Assembly (NCBI RefSeq): GCF_018863395.1
Contig: NZ_JAHKRR010000005.1
Location: 124,001 to 188,000, forward strand
DNA: 64,000 bases
Source of the DNA: Sinomicrobium weinanense
GTDB lineage: Bacteria; Bacteroidota; Bacteroidia; Flavobacteriales; Flavobacteriaceae
Direction: 5' to 3'
The notes under the pieces are model-generated. The model ran no database searches, was not told the DNA's origin, and saw only the letters and a program-made list of their open reading frames with translations. Positions 19,251 to 29,270 of this stretch are shown here, in pieces; positions within the stretch are counted from its first letter, which is position 1; every line of letters starts with the position of its first letter. Made by a program: the position numbers and the translations under genes.

Positions 19251-19686
19251 TTTGTTCGAAAATTTCTGCTCCGGATCTTCTTTGCCCGGATATCTGTTTT
19301 TCCGTAAAATTATAAAGTTTGTCCATAACCATTCCTATTTTTCCCGGGTTTTTCCGGGTGCGTTTGGCAAACGGATTCTTTATGATTTTCCGGAAAGAAG
19401 CAATAATACCTCCTCTTGTATATTTTGTAGACGCTTTGTAGACGTCTCTTCTAAAAGTTGTAGTTGCTATGTATGCGGTTAAATCTTGTTGTGTGCCTGA
19501 GGATGCTATACATTTGTTTCCGGATTTTAAACAATTTCCTGATCTGAATCAAATTGTTATAACCGCAAAAACAGCCTCAACCGTATTGTATACTACCATC
19601 ATCGGGAGGATTATTGCCTGTTTTTAACACAAAGGAAGCGAACAAAAGAGTAAACCTATATATTATCACCTTAAAATCAACAACTC
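19251..19686. other. Intergenic region without supported gene
   Basis: This gap of 436 bases holds the likely promoter of the minus-strand gene ending its 5' side at 19250 and of the plus-strand gene at 19687. A direct repeat of GTAGACG occurs near 19427 and 19439. A 76-codon frame at 19252-19482 lacks any recognisable domain and I do not support it. Confidence 0.4.
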
Positions 19687-20382
19687 ATGTGGATCAGAGT
19701 ATCAAAAACAAGTGTAAAACAAGTAGATGCCGCGCATCTTAAAAACCCCAAAAACCCGGGCACTCCTATGACACTCAATCTGTATCAGGCAGAAAGCAGA
19801 ACAGTGTTTTTTGTGATAAAGAGTAAAAAAGCCATTGGAGAATATCTGGAAACACCGACAGGAAGGCGTATCCCGAAACGGAAATGGTCTCCCCAAATGG
19901 AGGAATTGTCAAGGAGCCAATCGGCCATGGTATCACCATTGAAAGGGGGCTTCAAAGTAACACTCCTCGGCTGGCCTGTTTTATTGCTCGTTATTTACTT
20001 AATTGGCAATGCTGTATATGAAACAGCTACACTACCGGCCCGGAAGAAAGCCTATGAGCAGGAAATGGCAGAACTGGCAACCGTACACGAAGGGGAGATT
20101 TACTTTGGCAGGTACCGGGTGTATAAAGAAAAAGGGAATTTTATGGATAGCAAAGAAAGTGGCTTTGGCTGGTTTAAGGTGATAAAGGTTGAAGATGACA
20201 CCTACCACATTGCTAAAAGCGTAGAAATAAGTGACATTGCCAAACCGAAAGAAGAATTGAACAGCAGTGATTTTGAAGAAGAAAGTTTTGTCGTCAAGGC
20301 AAAAGAACTGGAAGCCTATCATAAAGCATTTGCCTCGGAAGACAGACTGGTAGAGATTGTGCTTTCCGAAAAGAAAGAATGA
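19687..20382 (+). CDS. Uncharacterised single-pass membrane protein
   Basis: I do not recognise this 231-residue protein. It has a soluble N-terminal part (about 1-95), one strong transmembrane helix (about 98-118, VTLLGWPVLLLVIYLIGNAV) and a charged C-terminal part rich in Glu and Lys. There is no signal peptide. The segment GEIYFGRYRVYKEKGNFMD suggests a small beta domain after the membrane. It precedes a frameshifted gene remnant and another uncharacterised gene on the same strand, in a patch that looks accessory. Confidence 0.6.
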   Translation: MWIRVSKTSVKQVDAAHLKNPKNPGTPMTLNLYQAESRTVFFVIKSKKAIGEYLETPTGRRIPKRKWSPQMEELSRSQSAMVSPLKGGFKVTLLGWPVLLLVIYLIGNAVYETATLPARKKAYEQEMAELATVHEGEIYFGRYRVYKEKGNFMDSKESGFGWFKVIKVEDDTYHIAKSVEISDIAKPKEELNSSDFEEESFVVKAKELEAYHKAFASEDRLVEIVLSEKKE

Positions 20383-20410
20383 GTGTACCGCACTGATCAT
20401 GCTGATTTAA

Positions 20411-20728
20411 CAGATATTCGGGGATAAAACAATGCAAATACGGAAATACCATTTTTTATCTTGAAACCCTGGACGGTTTTTACAACAATGATGTGTTAAA
20501 GGACACAAAGGATGAATTTGGAGAAAATGCTTCCCTCATTAAAATAAATTCAAAAACTTATGTAAAGGAGGCAGTAAAAATAAAAACAATCAGGAGGTTA
20601 GCTTAGTTACCGGGTTTGAAAACGGATTCTTATGGATTAGGATTGAGATAGAAGGAGAAGAAAACTCAAAATTGAACGAACTCCATAAAAATAAAATAAC
20701 GTATACCAGTAATAACTCTTGTTTTTAG
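20411..20728 (+). pseudogene. Frameshifted remnant of an uncharacterised gene
   Basis: One frame from 20411 reads protein-like sequence (YGNTIFYLETLDGFYNNDVL, then IKINSKTYVKEAVKIK) and stops at about 20606. The next frame continues plausibly as NNQEVSLVTGFENGFLWIRI and then EGEENSKLNELHKNKITY, stopping at 20728. The switch falls in an A-rich run near 20575-20590, as expected for a one-base slip. No convincing start codon is left, so the 5' end is also lost. The parent family is not recognised. Confidence 0.55.
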
Positions 20729-20736
20729 CTGTAAAA

Positions 20737-21630
20737 ATGATAAACCTGTTCAACAAAAAAGCCGAACCGGCAGACATCGACTATAAAGAGGGTGCTTTTT
20801 ATATCAACGGAGTAGCGGTTTCCTTCCCGACTTCCGCTACGGTGCTGTATAAGGCGCTGGGAAAGCCCTCCCGCAGCGGAAAGACCAGAACTACCAAAAC
20901 CACCATCGACTGCTGGGACAAGCTCGGTATTTATGCCGACTATGCCAATGCTTCCCACATATTGTATATTTTGTTGATTACAAACAAGCACAACGGCATA
21001 CAAATGCAGCCCAAACGCTTTTACAACGGTGAAATTACAGTCGAGGGCAAACCGTTTGCACAACAGGGTAAACGCTCCTTATCACTGGGCCCGCACGAAA
21101 TAGGCCAACTGGTAAAAGACGGAAAGACCTTAGGGTATTACATCGGATGGAACGTTTATTATAAAGAAGAAGTCCCCGCCGATAAATACACCATTCATCC
21201 CCTGGAAGAAGAAGTGATTGATTTTAACGATTTTGGGTTTAAAGTCTCCATTATTCAGGAATTGATGTATAACAAAAAATTACTTCAGCCGGCATTTGAC
21301 CTCTATGAATTTGCGGAATGGTACGACAAGCGGAAAATTGATATTGAAGAAGAAGGCTATGAGCCTATTTCCGAAGTAACGCAATATTTTAAAGACTTGC
21401 CCATTCCAAAACGGCTTGCCAGAGAAGTGACCGAAATCTATCAGGATGGTGGAAATGAAATCTATCTGCACTTATTGCGCTTTGGCGAAGGCCGGGAAGA
21501 CTATTGGGACATTGAAAGCACCGAAGATGCAAAACATTTTCCCAACTTAAAGAAAGCCGTTTTGTGCTATGCCAAAGAACACGTTATTGAAGAGCTTAAT
21601 GAAAAGGGGATAAAAGCCAGGTGGCTGTAA
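20737..21630 (+). CDS. Uncharacterised protein, possibly DUF6892-type
   Basis: I take the ATG at 20737 (MINLFNKK); an upstream TTG at 20719 is less likely. The product is about 297 residues, soluble, with no signal peptide or membrane helix. The N-terminal half carries FYINGVAVSFPTSATVLYKA, and the C-terminal half is helical with YEFAEWYDKRKIDI. I have a weak recollection of such two-domain proteins being listed under DUF6892/DUF7738, near polymorphic-toxin or accessory loci, but this is not verified. The function is unknown. Confidence 0.65.
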   Translation: MINLFNKKAEPADIDYKEGAFYINGVAVSFPTSATVLYKALGKPSRSGKTRTTKTTIDCWDKLGIYADYANASHILYILLITNKHNGIQMQPKRFYNGEITVEGKPFAQQGKRSLSLGPHEIGQLVKDGKTLGYYIGWNVYYKEEVPADKYTIHPLEEEVIDFNDFGFKVSIIQELMYNKKLLQPAFDLYEFAEWYDKRKIDIEEEGYEPISEVTQYFKDLPIPKRLAREVTEIYQDGGNEIYLHLLRFGEGREDYWDIESTEDAKHFPNLKKAVLCYAKEHVIEELNEKGIKARWL

Positions 21631-21782
21631 GTTTAAATGAGTTTACTATTCACGTCAAGTGACCGCGGAAGGATTACTTCGTGATCCTTAACAACTCCCC
21701 TTCACAAATACCAAGCCCGCAAAGCTCTCGCTTTGCTCTTTTTGTTTTTTTCCAAAGTTTTGAAACTGCGTTTCAACTTCTC

Positions 21783-21816
21783 CAAAAAACAAAAATCCGC
21801 TAACAAAAGTTAGCGG
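21783..21816 (-). terminator. Rho-independent terminator downstream of tRNA-Arg
   Basis: Read on the minus strand, the perfect stem CCGCTAAC/GTTAGCGG (21797-21816) has a TTTT loop and is followed by ATTTTTGTTTTTT. It lies 16 bases past the tRNA 3' end. Confidence 0.85.
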
Positions 21817-21831
21817 ACTTGGTACTTGTAG

Positions 21832-21905
21832 TGACCGCGGAAGGATTCGAACCCTCAACCCTCAGAGCCGAAATCTGATATTCTATCCAGTTGAACTACG
21901 CGGCC
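21832..21905 (-). tRNA. tRNA-Arg, anticodon TCG
   Basis: The minus strand folds into a complete cloverleaf of 74 bases. The acceptor GGCCGCG pairs with CGCGGTC (one G-T pair). The anticodon stem TCAGA/TCTGA encloses the loop TTTCGGC, giving anticodon TCG, and the T-arm contains GGTTCGAATCC. CCA is not encoded. A strong terminator follows at 21783-21816. It should read the Arg codon CGA. Confidence 0.95.
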
Positions 21906-21946
21906 ATACTCCGATCTGCCGGTAAGCGGCAAATCTGAGGTTTATT

Positions 21947-22393
21947 TTATGTCAATTTTTGTTTTACGATAGTAGAAATGATCTTTCCGTCCGCTTTTCC
22001 GGCCAGTTGTTTTGTGGCCATTCCCATCACTTTTCCCATATCCTGCATGCCCTGGGCACCGGTTTCGGCGATGATCTTTTCTACTGCCTCCGCAATCTTT
22101 TCTTCGCTGAGCTGTTCCGGTAAAAACTTTTCGATGATCCCGGCTTGTGCTATTTCGGGTTCTGCAAGGTCTTCTCTTCCCTGTTCCTTATAGATGGCGG
22201 CACTGTCTTTTCGCTGCTTTACCAGCTTCTGCAACAGTTTCAGTTCCTCTCCTTCGGTCAGTTCTTTGGCGCCGCTTTCGGTCTGGGCCAGTAATAATGC
22301 AGATTTTACCGCCCTTAAAGCCTCCAACGTTATCTTGTCTTTGGCTTTCATGGCAGTTTTCATCTCTTCCATGACCTTTGTTTGCAGACTCAT
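21947..22393 (-). CDS. YqeY-like GatB/YqeY domain protein
   Basis: This 148-residue protein consists of the helical GatB/YqeY tail domain: MKAKDKITLEALRAVKSALL at the start, ILEKFLPEQLS-like sequence (IIEKFLPEQLSEEKI) in the middle, and MGKVMGMATKQLAGKADGKI near the end. These small proteins resemble the tRNA-binding tail of the GatB amidotransferase subunit and may assist tRNA-dependent amidation, but their role is not settled. It lies 207 bases downstream of ftsZ on the same strand, a frequent arrangement in flavobacteria. Confidence 0.92.
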   Translation of the reverse strand: MSLQTKVMEEMKTAMKAKDKITLEALRAVKSALLLAQTESGAKELTEGEELKLLQKLVKQRKDSAAIYKEQGREDLAEPEIAQAGIIEKFLPEQLSEEKIAEAVEKIIAETGAQGMQDMGKVMGMATKQLAGKADGKIISTIVKQKLT

Positions 22394-22600
22394 ATTTTCA
22401 GCTTTTATTACCGGACTGCGAATATAAGAAAGAATTACAAATTGTACGGCGAAAAATTACAAGATTTTTCCCTTTCGCCCAAAAACAGTTAAACGTCATG
22501 GTTTTAGAAAAAACACACAACGTTTAACGTCTTCGAAAGTATAACTTAACCCTATATTCGCTATTCCCCGACCCATGATCGCCAGGAACAGTGACCTTTT

Positions 22601-24565
22601 CTAGTCCACATTATCGTGCAGGAAAGAATTATTGGAACGCAACTGTATATCGTCGTTACTGTCCTTCCCTACGGAGATCCTGGAGGTGCCGTCTTCAGAT
22701 GTTCTTTCGTGCAGCTCAACTCCCATTCTCTTGTATGCGGGCTGTTTTTCTATTTCGTCTATTTTGGAGGAGTTGTTGTTAAATTTATAATTAAACTCCT
22801 TCAGCTTTTTCCTGCGCTCTTCAGCTCTTAATTTAAGGCTTTCTTCTATGGAGGTATTAAAAGGGTCTACCTCCTTGTTTTCACCCCCTTCAACGGGATC
22901 GTTTACCACTTTTTTTTCAATGGCCAGCTCCTTGTCAACGATCTCGTTCTTTTTCGGGGCAGACTTTGGCTGGGCGTTGGAGAGCTTGTTTTCCATTTCC
23001 ATATAGTCGTCCAGGCTATACCTTCTTACGCCTTCTTCAGAAACCTCGGTTACGGGGACAACCTCTACGTGGTCTTTCACATCATAGTCCTTTGCATCCC
23101 GATCCATATCAAAGGTAAAGACATTGGTCTTCTCTTCGTTATTTTCCTTTTTTGCAGAAGGGGCAGGCTCACTTTTTCTTGTACTCAGGGGCATATCGAA
23201 AGAAAGTGTGGTCTGCTGCTGCTCTTTTTGTTCTGCAGTTTGTACTTCTTCGGCCTGTACATCTATGTTCCTTATATTCTCGGTGGTATCTATGATCACG
23301 AAGTCCTCTTCCCTGGCATAGACTTCGTCGTATACCACATTTATGTCTTTAATAAGGTCTGTTGTGGGAACGAGATCCATCCTCTTTCCTTTATCCTCTT
23401 CGGTGAGTGTGTGTTTTATCGTCGTCTCTTTTTTTTCCTCCCGCTGAGGTTGGGCCATCACCCCGGGAAAATTCATTGTTGACGCGGTTTTGTCCGGAGT
23501 AAGGTTCTGAGTAGCCTTTTGTTCGTCTTCCAGGGTATGGATGATCTTTTTGGCTTCGGTATTTACTATTTCGTGTTGTTGTTCTATATTAAAACCTGTA
23601 GCGATAACGGTAACGGAAATAGCGTCTCCCAGGGAATCGTCTTCTCCCACACCCATGATGATATTGGCACTGTTACCTGCTTCATTCTGAATATGGTCGT
23701 TGATCTCCCCTATCTCGTCTATGGTGATCTCCTCTCCGCCCGAAACGATAAGTAGCAATACGTTTTTGGCTCCGGTGATCTTGTTGTCGTTCAGCAGGGG
23801 TGAGTCGAGTGCCTTGACAATGGCATCCTGTGCCCTGTTGCCTCCGGATGCGGAAGCAGACCCCATAATAGCGGTACCGCTATTGGACAGTACGGTCTTG
23901 GCATCCCTGAGGTCGATATTCTGGGTATAATGATGCGTAATTACTTCGGCTATCCCCCTGGAAGCGGTAGCAAGCACTTCATCGGCCTTGGAAAATCCGG
24001 CCTTGAATCCCAGGTTACCGTAGACTTCCCGAAGTTTATTATTATTAATTACAATAAGCGAATCTACATGACTACGTAGATTTTCTACTCCCCGGCGGGC
24101 CTGTTCGTTACGCATTTTTCCTTCGAACTGGAAGGGTATGGTAACAATACCCACGGTGAGTATGTCCATTTCCTTGGCCATCTTGGCCAGGATAGGTGCA
24201 GCACCGGTTCCTGTACCACCGCCCATTCCGGCGGTTATAAAAAGCATTTTGGTATTGCTGTCGAGCATACCTTTGATGTCTTCAAAACTTTCTATGGCCG
24301 CTTTTTCACCTACTTCCGGATTGGCTCCCGCCCCCAACCCTTCGGTCAGGGCTACTCCGAGCTGTATTTTGTTTGGCACCGGACTGTTATCCAGGGCTTG
24401 CGAATCGGTGTTACACACTACAAAATCGACTCCTTTGATCCCCATCTGAAACATGTGGTTTATGGCATTGCTGCCTCCACCCCCAACACCAATGACCTTT
24501 ATGACATTACTCTGGTTCTTGGGCATGTCGAATGAGATGTTTCCAAAATCTGTGTTGCTACTCAT
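22601..24565 (-). CDS. ftsZ: Cell division protein FtsZ
   Basis: This tubulin-like GTPase forms the division ring. The 654-residue chain has the GTPase core at about 15-330, with GVGGGGSNAINHM, the tubulin signature GGGTGTGAAPILAKMAKE and the T7 synergy region after it. A long acidic, low-complexity C-terminal extension of about 300 residues ends in a conserved stretch (KQPAYKRMGVEL) and a serine/asparagine-rich tail. Such long tails are usual in Flavobacteriia and exceed the roughly 380 residues of E. coli FtsZ. It is the last core gene of the dcw cluster, 51 bases after ftsA. Confidence 0.98.
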   Translation of the reverse strand: MSSNTDFGNISFDMPKNQSNVIKVIGVGGGGSNAINHMFQMGIKGVDFVVCNTDSQALDNSPVPNKIQLGVALTEGLGAGANPEVGEKAAIESFEDIKGMLDSNTKMLFITAGMGGGTGTGAAPILAKMAKEMDILTVGIVTIPFQFEGKMRNEQARRGVENLRSHVDSLIVINNNKLREVYGNLGFKAGFSKADEVLATASRGIAEVITHHYTQNIDLRDAKTVLSNSGTAIMGSASASGGNRAQDAIVKALDSPLLNDNKITGAKNVLLLIVSGGEEITIDEIGEINDHIQNEAGNSANIIMGVGEDDSLGDAISVTVIATGFNIEQQHEIVNTEAKKIIHTLEDEQKATQNLTPDKTASTMNFPGVMAQPQREEKKETTIKHTLTEEDKGKRMDLVPTTDLIKDINVVYDEVYAREEDFVIIDTTENIRNIDVQAEEVQTAEQKEQQQTTLSFDMPLSTRKSEPAPSAKKENNEEKTNVFTFDMDRDAKDYDVKDHVEVVPVTEVSEEGVRRYSLDDYMEMENKLSNAQPKSAPKKNEIVDKELAIEKKVVNDPVEGGENKEVDPFNTSIEESLKLRAEERRKKLKEFNYKFNNNSSKIDEIEKQPAYKRMGVELHERTSEDGTSRISVGKDSNDDIQLRSNNSFLHDNVD

Positions 24566-24616
24566 AATTCTTGTTTACAGGTTTTAATTTCTTTTTCTTT
24601 AGTCAATACAATCTGT

Positions 24617-25945
24617 TTATTCTGCATTGTCTAAAAAGTCTTTTACTCTATCTGACCATTTTTCCAAAAAGGACTTTCGTTCCTTTTTTGGCCTCGATAC
24701 AGTTTCGGGCTCATTGGTTGGTTCCTGGGGTTGCTGTATATTTTCTCGTTCGGCTTCTTCCTCTTCTTCTATGATGGCCTTTTCCCGCCTGTCCAGCGCG
24801 TTCATCACCAGGCCAACGGCTGTGGCGTAAACGGGACTGGCCACTTCAGGGTCCGAATCCCCGGCGAGGTGCTCATTAGGATAGCCTATTCTGGTATCCA
24901 TCCCGGTAATATATTCTACCAGCTGCTTCAGGTGTTTCAGCTGGCTTCCTCCTCCGGTGAGCACTATTCCGGCGATGAGCTTCTTTTTTTGCTCTTCGTG
25001 GCCGTAATTCTTGACTTCCATATACACCTGCTCTATGATCTCCACGGCTCTGGCGTGAATGATCTTGGAGAGGTTTTTCAGGGTTATCTCCTTGGGTTCC
25101 CTGCCCCGCAATCCGGGGATGGACACGATCTCGTTGTCTTTGTTCTCACCCGGCCATGCGGAACCGAACTTGATCTTGAGCAATTCGGCCTGCTTTTCTA
25201 TAATAGAGCAGCCTTCCTTGATATCTTCCGTAATGACATTTCCACCGAAAGGTATCACGGCCGTATGACGGATGATCCCGTCTTTAAAAATAGCGAGGTC
25301 GGTGGTTCCGCCCCCTATATCGATAAGCGCTACTCCCGCTTCTTTTTCTTCCTGGCTAAGCACTGCATTGGCCGAAGCCAGCGGCTCCAGGGTGATCCCG
25401 CCCAGTTCCAGGCCGGAACTCTTTACACACCTTCCGATATTGCGTATGGAAGACACCTGCCCCACCACAACGTGGAAGTTGGCTTCCAAGCGTCCGCCAT
25501 ACATGCCTATGGGCTCCTTGATCTCGGATTGCCCGTCCAGTTTGTATTCCTGCGGCAGTACATGTATGATCTCTTCACCGGGAAGCATTACCAGTTTGTA
25601 GACCTGGTTGCACAATCTGTCTACATCGGCCTCGTCGATCACCTCGTCCGAGTTAGGCCTGGTTATATAGTCGCTGTGCTGCAAACTTCTTATATGCTGT
25701 CCGGCGATACCGACAACCACCTCAGTGATCTTTTTTCCGGAGTCGTTCTCGGCTTCCTGTACCGCCTGCTGAATGGACTGGATGGTCTGGGTGATATTGT
25801 TCACCACCCCCCGGTGCACGCCCAGGCTCTTGGCTTTTCCTATACCCAATATCTCTATTTTGCCGTATTCATTCCGCCGGCCTATCATAACCACGATCTT
25901 CGTGGTTCCTATATCCAATCCTATTGCATATTTCTCCTGTTCCAT
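24617..25945 (-). CDS. ftsA: Cell division protein FtsA
   Basis: This 442-residue actin-like protein anchors FtsZ to the membrane. The phosphate-1 loop GLDIGTTKI (residues 9-17), the SHS2/1C region with HVLPQEYKLDGQ, the phosphate-2 motif VALIDIGGGTTDLAIF and the adenosine motif IVLTGGGSQLKHL are all visible. The C-terminal FLEKWSDRVKDFLDN is suited to the amphipathic membrane-targeting helix. It lies between ftsQ (3 bases upstream) and ftsZ. Confidence 0.98.
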   Translation of the reverse strand: MEQEKYAIGLDIGTTKIVVMIGRRNEYGKIEILGIGKAKSLGVHRGVVNNITQTIQSIQQAVQEAENDSGKKITEVVVGIAGQHIRSLQHSDYITRPNSDEVIDEADVDRLCNQVYKLVMLPGEEIIHVLPQEYKLDGQSEIKEPIGMYGGRLEANFHVVVGQVSSIRNIGRCVKSSGLELGGITLEPLASANAVLSQEEKEAGVALIDIGGGTTDLAIFKDGIIRHTAVIPFGGNVITEDIKEGCSIIEKQAELLKIKFGSAWPGENKDNEIVSIPGLRGREPKEITLKNLSKIIHARAVEIIEQVYMEVKNYGHEEQKKKLIAGIVLTGGGSQLKHLKQLVEYITGMDTRIGYPNEHLAGDSDPEVASPVYATAVGLVMNALDRREKAIIEEEEEAERENIQQPQEPTNEPETVSRPKKERKSFLEKWSDRVKDFLDNAE

Positions 25946-25948
25946 AAC

Positions 25949-26665
25949 TTATTTTTTGGTACACACCACCTGGTCATCAAACCGAAGATCGACTCTTTTG
26001 TAATTTTTCAACGAACCGTCTTTTAAAGCCTTTTGATAAAATGCTTTAAAATTAACGACCTTCTGTTCCAGGTTGTCCGTATTCCCCAGAGCTACAGTAA
26101 AGTCGTCCATTCGCAGCTTCAACTCGTATCCCGATCCCGTTGTGTGTATCCCTACAATATTCCTGTTTAAAAATCTGTCTTCATTTATATACTTTACCAG
26201 CGCATAGATTTCATTCAGGGCGTTTTCATCTACCTTCCCCGTAATCAATGGTACACGGGCGGTATGTACATGGGACAGGGGCATCTGCTTCCCCTCTCTG
26301 TCTATGTAAAACGAATCCTGCCCTTCTACACGGGCCAGGGGTTCTCTCTGTTTTACTTTTGCACCAAGTTGCCCGTTTACAGTCAGATAGACCTGGGCTT
26401 CCTGTATCATTTCGTTAGAGTTTAAAATATTCTCCAACTTATTCAAAACTAATTTTTCTTTAGGTATGCTCGTGACGGAATCCGCATTTTGTATTAACAA
26501 TTTATTAACCATGGGATACGTTACAAACAGGTTGTCACCGTCCAGAAATTCGATATTAACGCTGCGTATTGTTTTTTTGTTATGTCTTTGATTGGCAAAA
26601 GAATACAGAAATACCAGCACTATAAGTACGAAAAACAACTTTATGATATATATGACTTTTCGCAT
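25949..26665 (-). CDS. ftsQ: Cell division protein FtsQ
   Basis: This 238-residue bitopic protein has an N-terminal transmembrane helix (about 5-24, IYIIKLFFVLIVLVFLYSF), a POTRA-like segment (SVNIEFLDGDNLFVTYPMV) and an FtsQ-type beta domain with REPLARVEGQDSFYIDREG. It bridges the early cytoplasmic and late periplasmic divisome proteins. Position between murC and ftsA supports the assignment. Confidence 0.93.
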   Translation of the reverse strand: MRKVIYIIKLFFVLIVLVFLYSFANQRHNKKTIRSVNIEFLDGDNLFVTYPMVNKLLIQNADSVTSIPKEKLVLNKLENILNSNEMIQEAQVYLTVNGQLGAKVKQREPLARVEGQDSFYIDREGKQMPLSHVHTARVPLITGKVDENALNEIYALVKYINEDRFLNRNIVGIHTTGSGYELKLRMDDFTVALGNTDNLEQKVVNFKAFYQKALKDGSLKNYKRVDLRFDDQVVCTKK

Positions 26666-26742
26666 TTTACGGATGTTAGTATATTATTTTTTTGTTCTTG
26701 TCTGTGTTCCTTGTCCTGTTTCGCGGTATTGCTGCCATCATT

Positions 26743-28095
26743 TTATGATCTTTGGGACAGCACTTCCCGGATCTTGTTCACTTCCATCCCAATGTCCCCG
26801 GCACCAAGGGTAAGCACAACCCCGGCATCGGTAGTTTCCATCAGCGGCAGCAATTCTTTTTTGCTTAACAGTTGTTTGTTTTTATTATCTATTTTGTCCA
26901 GCAGGCGACCGGAAGTCACGTCCTCGATCGGCTCTTCCCTCGCGGGATAAATATCCAGCAAAACCACCTCGTCGAATTGAGAGAGACTTTCTGCAAACTC
27001 ATCCATAAAATCCCTGGTACGGCTAAAGAGGTGAGGCTGAAAAACAGCCAGTACTTTTTTCCCGGGATACATTTCCCTTACGGCCTGATAAACCGCGTTG
27101 ATCTCCGTAGGGTGATGGGCATAATCGTCCACATAGACCAGGGCGTCGGTTTTCAACTGGTAAGAAAATCTTCTTTTCACTCCTTTGAACCCGGCCAGGG
27201 CATCAGCCGCTTCCCGGGGCGATGCACCTCCTTCAACCGCCATGGCGAATGCTGCCAGGGCATTCAGCAAATTGTGTTTTCCGGGCTTGTCAAAACGAAC
27301 TCCGGCCACGAGTTCTTCACGCATGCGGATATCAAAAAGATAGCTTCCGCTCTCTATTTTTACACTTTCTATCGCATAATCTGCCTCTTCTTCCATGCCA
27401 TAGGTAATTCCCTTCAGGGGCAATCCATATCGCACCACAAGTTTTCCTCCCGGTTTTACCTTTTTTGCAAAAGCATGAAAGGTCCTTTCCATTTCAGCCT
27501 TGTCACCATATATATCCAGGTGATCGGCATCTATGGACGTAATACAGGCTATATCGGGCGACAGGTGCAGGAACGAGCGGTCGAACTCATCGGCCTCGGT
27601 CACTGTTATCTTGTCTCCTTCTAACAGGAAATTACTGTTCAGATTTTCGGATATACCACCCAGAAATGCCGTTAGCGGTGTTCCGGTCTCCCTGAGCACA
27701 TGGGTCAGGATTGCCGATGTTGTGGTCTTTCCGTGCGTTCCGGCCACGGCATAACAAAAGGAGCTTTCAGTGATCTGCCCCAGCACTTCGGCTCGCTTAC
27801 TGATCCTGAATTCCTTTTCCACGAAATAGTTGTACAACACATTATCACCCGGGATGGCAGGTGTATATACCACAAGGGTATTGACCGGGTCCAGAAATTC
27901 CGGAGAGACTTTTTTTACATCGTCTTTAAAGGTCACTTCTATACCTGCTTCCTCCAATCCCTGGGTTATTTCGGTGGAAACACGGTCATACCCGCCGACG
28001 TTCTTACCCACAAACTTAAAATAGCGGGCAAGGGCGGACATTCCTATGCCTCCTATACCGATAAAATAGACGTTATGTATGGTCTTTATATTCAT
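26743..28095 (-). CDS. murC: UDP-N-acetylmuramate--L-alanine ligase MurC
   Basis: This 450-residue Mur ligase adds L-Ala to UDP-MurNAc in the cytoplasm. The N-terminal UDP-binding glycine motif is [16 protein letters not shown]. The ATP loop is [13 protein letters not shown], the central domain contains [11 protein letters not shown], and the C-terminal domain has [12 protein letters not shown], the MurC-typical His-His-Pro motif. It overlaps the end of murG by four bases and precedes ftsQ by 77 bases. Confidence 0.98.
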   Translation of the reverse strand: MNIKTIHNVYFIGIGGIGMSALARYFKFVGKNVGGYDRVSTEITQGLEEAGIEVTFKDDVKKVSPEFLDPVNTLVVYTPAIPGDNVLYNYFVEKEFRISKRAEVLGQITESSFCYAVAGTHGKTTTSAILTHVLRETGTPLTAFLGGISENLNSNFLLEGDKITVTEADEFDRSFLHLSPDIACITSIDADHLDIYGDKAEMERTFHAFAKKVKPGGKLVVRYGLPLKGITYGMEEEADYAIESVKIESGSYLFDIRMREELVAGVRFDKPGKHNLLNALAAFAMAVEGGASPREAADALAGFKGVKRRFSYQLKTDALVYVDDYAHHPTEINAVYQAVREMYPGKKVLAVFQPHLFSRTRDFMDEFAESLSQFDEVVLLDIYPAREEPIEDVTSGRLLDKIDNKNKQLLSKKELLPLMETTDAGVVLTLGAGDIGMEVNKIREVLSQRS

Positions 28096-29270
28096 TTAGG
28101 TTGTTTCGTTTGAGACGCACGGCCTTTCATTCCCGTTTGAGACGCATCGTCCTTTTTTTCCGTTTGAGACGCACGGCCGTGCGTCTTTACGTGTTTTTCT
28201 ATTTCATCTACTATATCCTTCGTAGCGTTGGGTAGCGCCAGTTTTTTTATGTTGGCTCCCAGTTCGTTTTGCCTGGCCTCCGAAGAGATCAGGGTTGAAA
28301 ATTCGCCTTCGAACTTTTCTTCCAGATCCTTTTCCCGGATCAGGATGGCGGCATCCTTATCGGCCACGGCCCTGGCATTTTTGGTCTGATGATCTTCCGC
28401 CACATGGGGAGACGGGATAAAGATCACCGGTTTCCCTACAATACTGAGCTCGGACACGGAGCCTGCCCCCGCCCTGGATATCACTACATCGGCCGCTGCA
28501 TAAGCCAGATCCATTTCGTTTATAAACGCATGAACCTGAACGGTATTATCTGTATGTTTTTTAAATTCTTCATAATACAATTTGCCGCATTGCCACAATA
28601 CCTGCACTTCATGTTCCCGGAACAGGGACAATTGTTTTTCCACCAGTTGGTTTATGGCTCTTGCTCCCAGGCTGCCGCCAAGGACCAGCAATACTTTTTT
28701 GTCCGGTTTCAGTCCGAAAAACTTCTGTGCTTCTTCTTTTTTCTCGCCCACTTTCAAAAGATCCTGCCGTACAGGGTTTCCAGTCTTAAGGATCTTTTCT
28801 GCGGGAAAAAACCGCTCCAGTCCGTCATAGGCCACACATATTTTCCTGGCCTTTTGGGCCAGCAATTTGTTGGTTATGCCCGGATAGGAATTTTGCTCCT
28901 GCAACACGCAGGGAATCCCTTTCCGGGAAGCCATCTGCAACAGGGGGCCACTGGCAAATCCGCCTGTACCTATGGCGATATCGGGACTGAACCTGTTCAC
29001 TATGGCCCGTGCTTTCCACAAGCTGCTTATCAGCTTAAACGGGAACGACAGGTTCTTCAGGGTGAGTTTTCGCTGTATTCCCGATATCCATAAACCTTCT
29101 ATCTTATATCCTGCACGGGGCACCTTCTCCATCTCCATCCGATCCCTGGCCCCTACAAAGAGGAATTCGGCCTCCGGGTAACGGGCCTTTAGCTCGTCCG
29201 CAATGGCTATGGCAGGGTAAATATGCCCTCCGGTACCTCCTCCTGATATGATAAACCTATAATTGCTCAC
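28092..29270 (-). CDS. murG: MurG lipid II synthase with repeat-derived C-terminal tail
   Basis: MurG transfers GlcNAc to lipid I at the inner membrane face. The GT28 signatures are [16 protein letters not shown] (residues 10-25), [25 protein letters not shown] and the C-terminal [19 protein letters not shown]. The normal protein appears to end near residue 362. The last 30 residues are built from three repeats of (G/D)(R/A)ASQT, encoded by three copies of a TGCGTCTCAAACG unit, and may be foreign repeat DNA captured into the frame. It overlaps ftsW by 14 bases and murC by four. Confidence 0.97.
   Translation of the reverse strand: MSNYRFIISGGGTGGHIYPAIAIADELKARYPEAEFLFVGARDRMEMEKVPRAGYKIEGLWISGIQRKLTLKNLSFPFKLISSLWKARAIVNRFSPDIAIGTGGFASGPLLQMASRKGIPCVLQEQNSYPGITNKLLAQKARKICVAYDGLERFFPAEKILKTGNPVRQDLLKVGEKKEEAQKFFGLKPDKKVLLVLGGSLGARAINQLVEKQLSLFREHEVQVLWQCGKLYYEEFKKHTDNTVQVHAFINEMDLAYAAADVVISRAGAGSVSELSIVGKPVIFIPSPHVAEDHQTKNARAVADKDAAILIREKDLEEKFEGEFSTLISSEARQNELGANIKKLALPNATKDIVDEIEKHVKTHGRASQTEKKDDASQTGMKGRASQTKQPK
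28103..28185. repeat. Triplicated CGTTTGAGACGC repeat in the 3' end of murG
   Basis: CGTTTGAGACGCA occurs at about 28107-28119, 28134-28146 and 28161-28173. The third copy runs into the perfect 18-base palindrome GACGCACGGCCGTGCGTC (28168-28185). The copies lie in frame with murG and encode its ASQT repeats. Confidence 0.85.

Noticed and set aside
19252-19482. 76-codon plus-strand frame
   Set aside because: Composition is not protein-like, no domain or homologous pattern is seen, and it lies in the promoter region of the minus-strand gene.
24731-26026. 431-codon frame opposite ftsA
   Set aside because: It lies entirely antisense to ftsA and ftsQ, whose families are certain; it is a by-product of codon bias.
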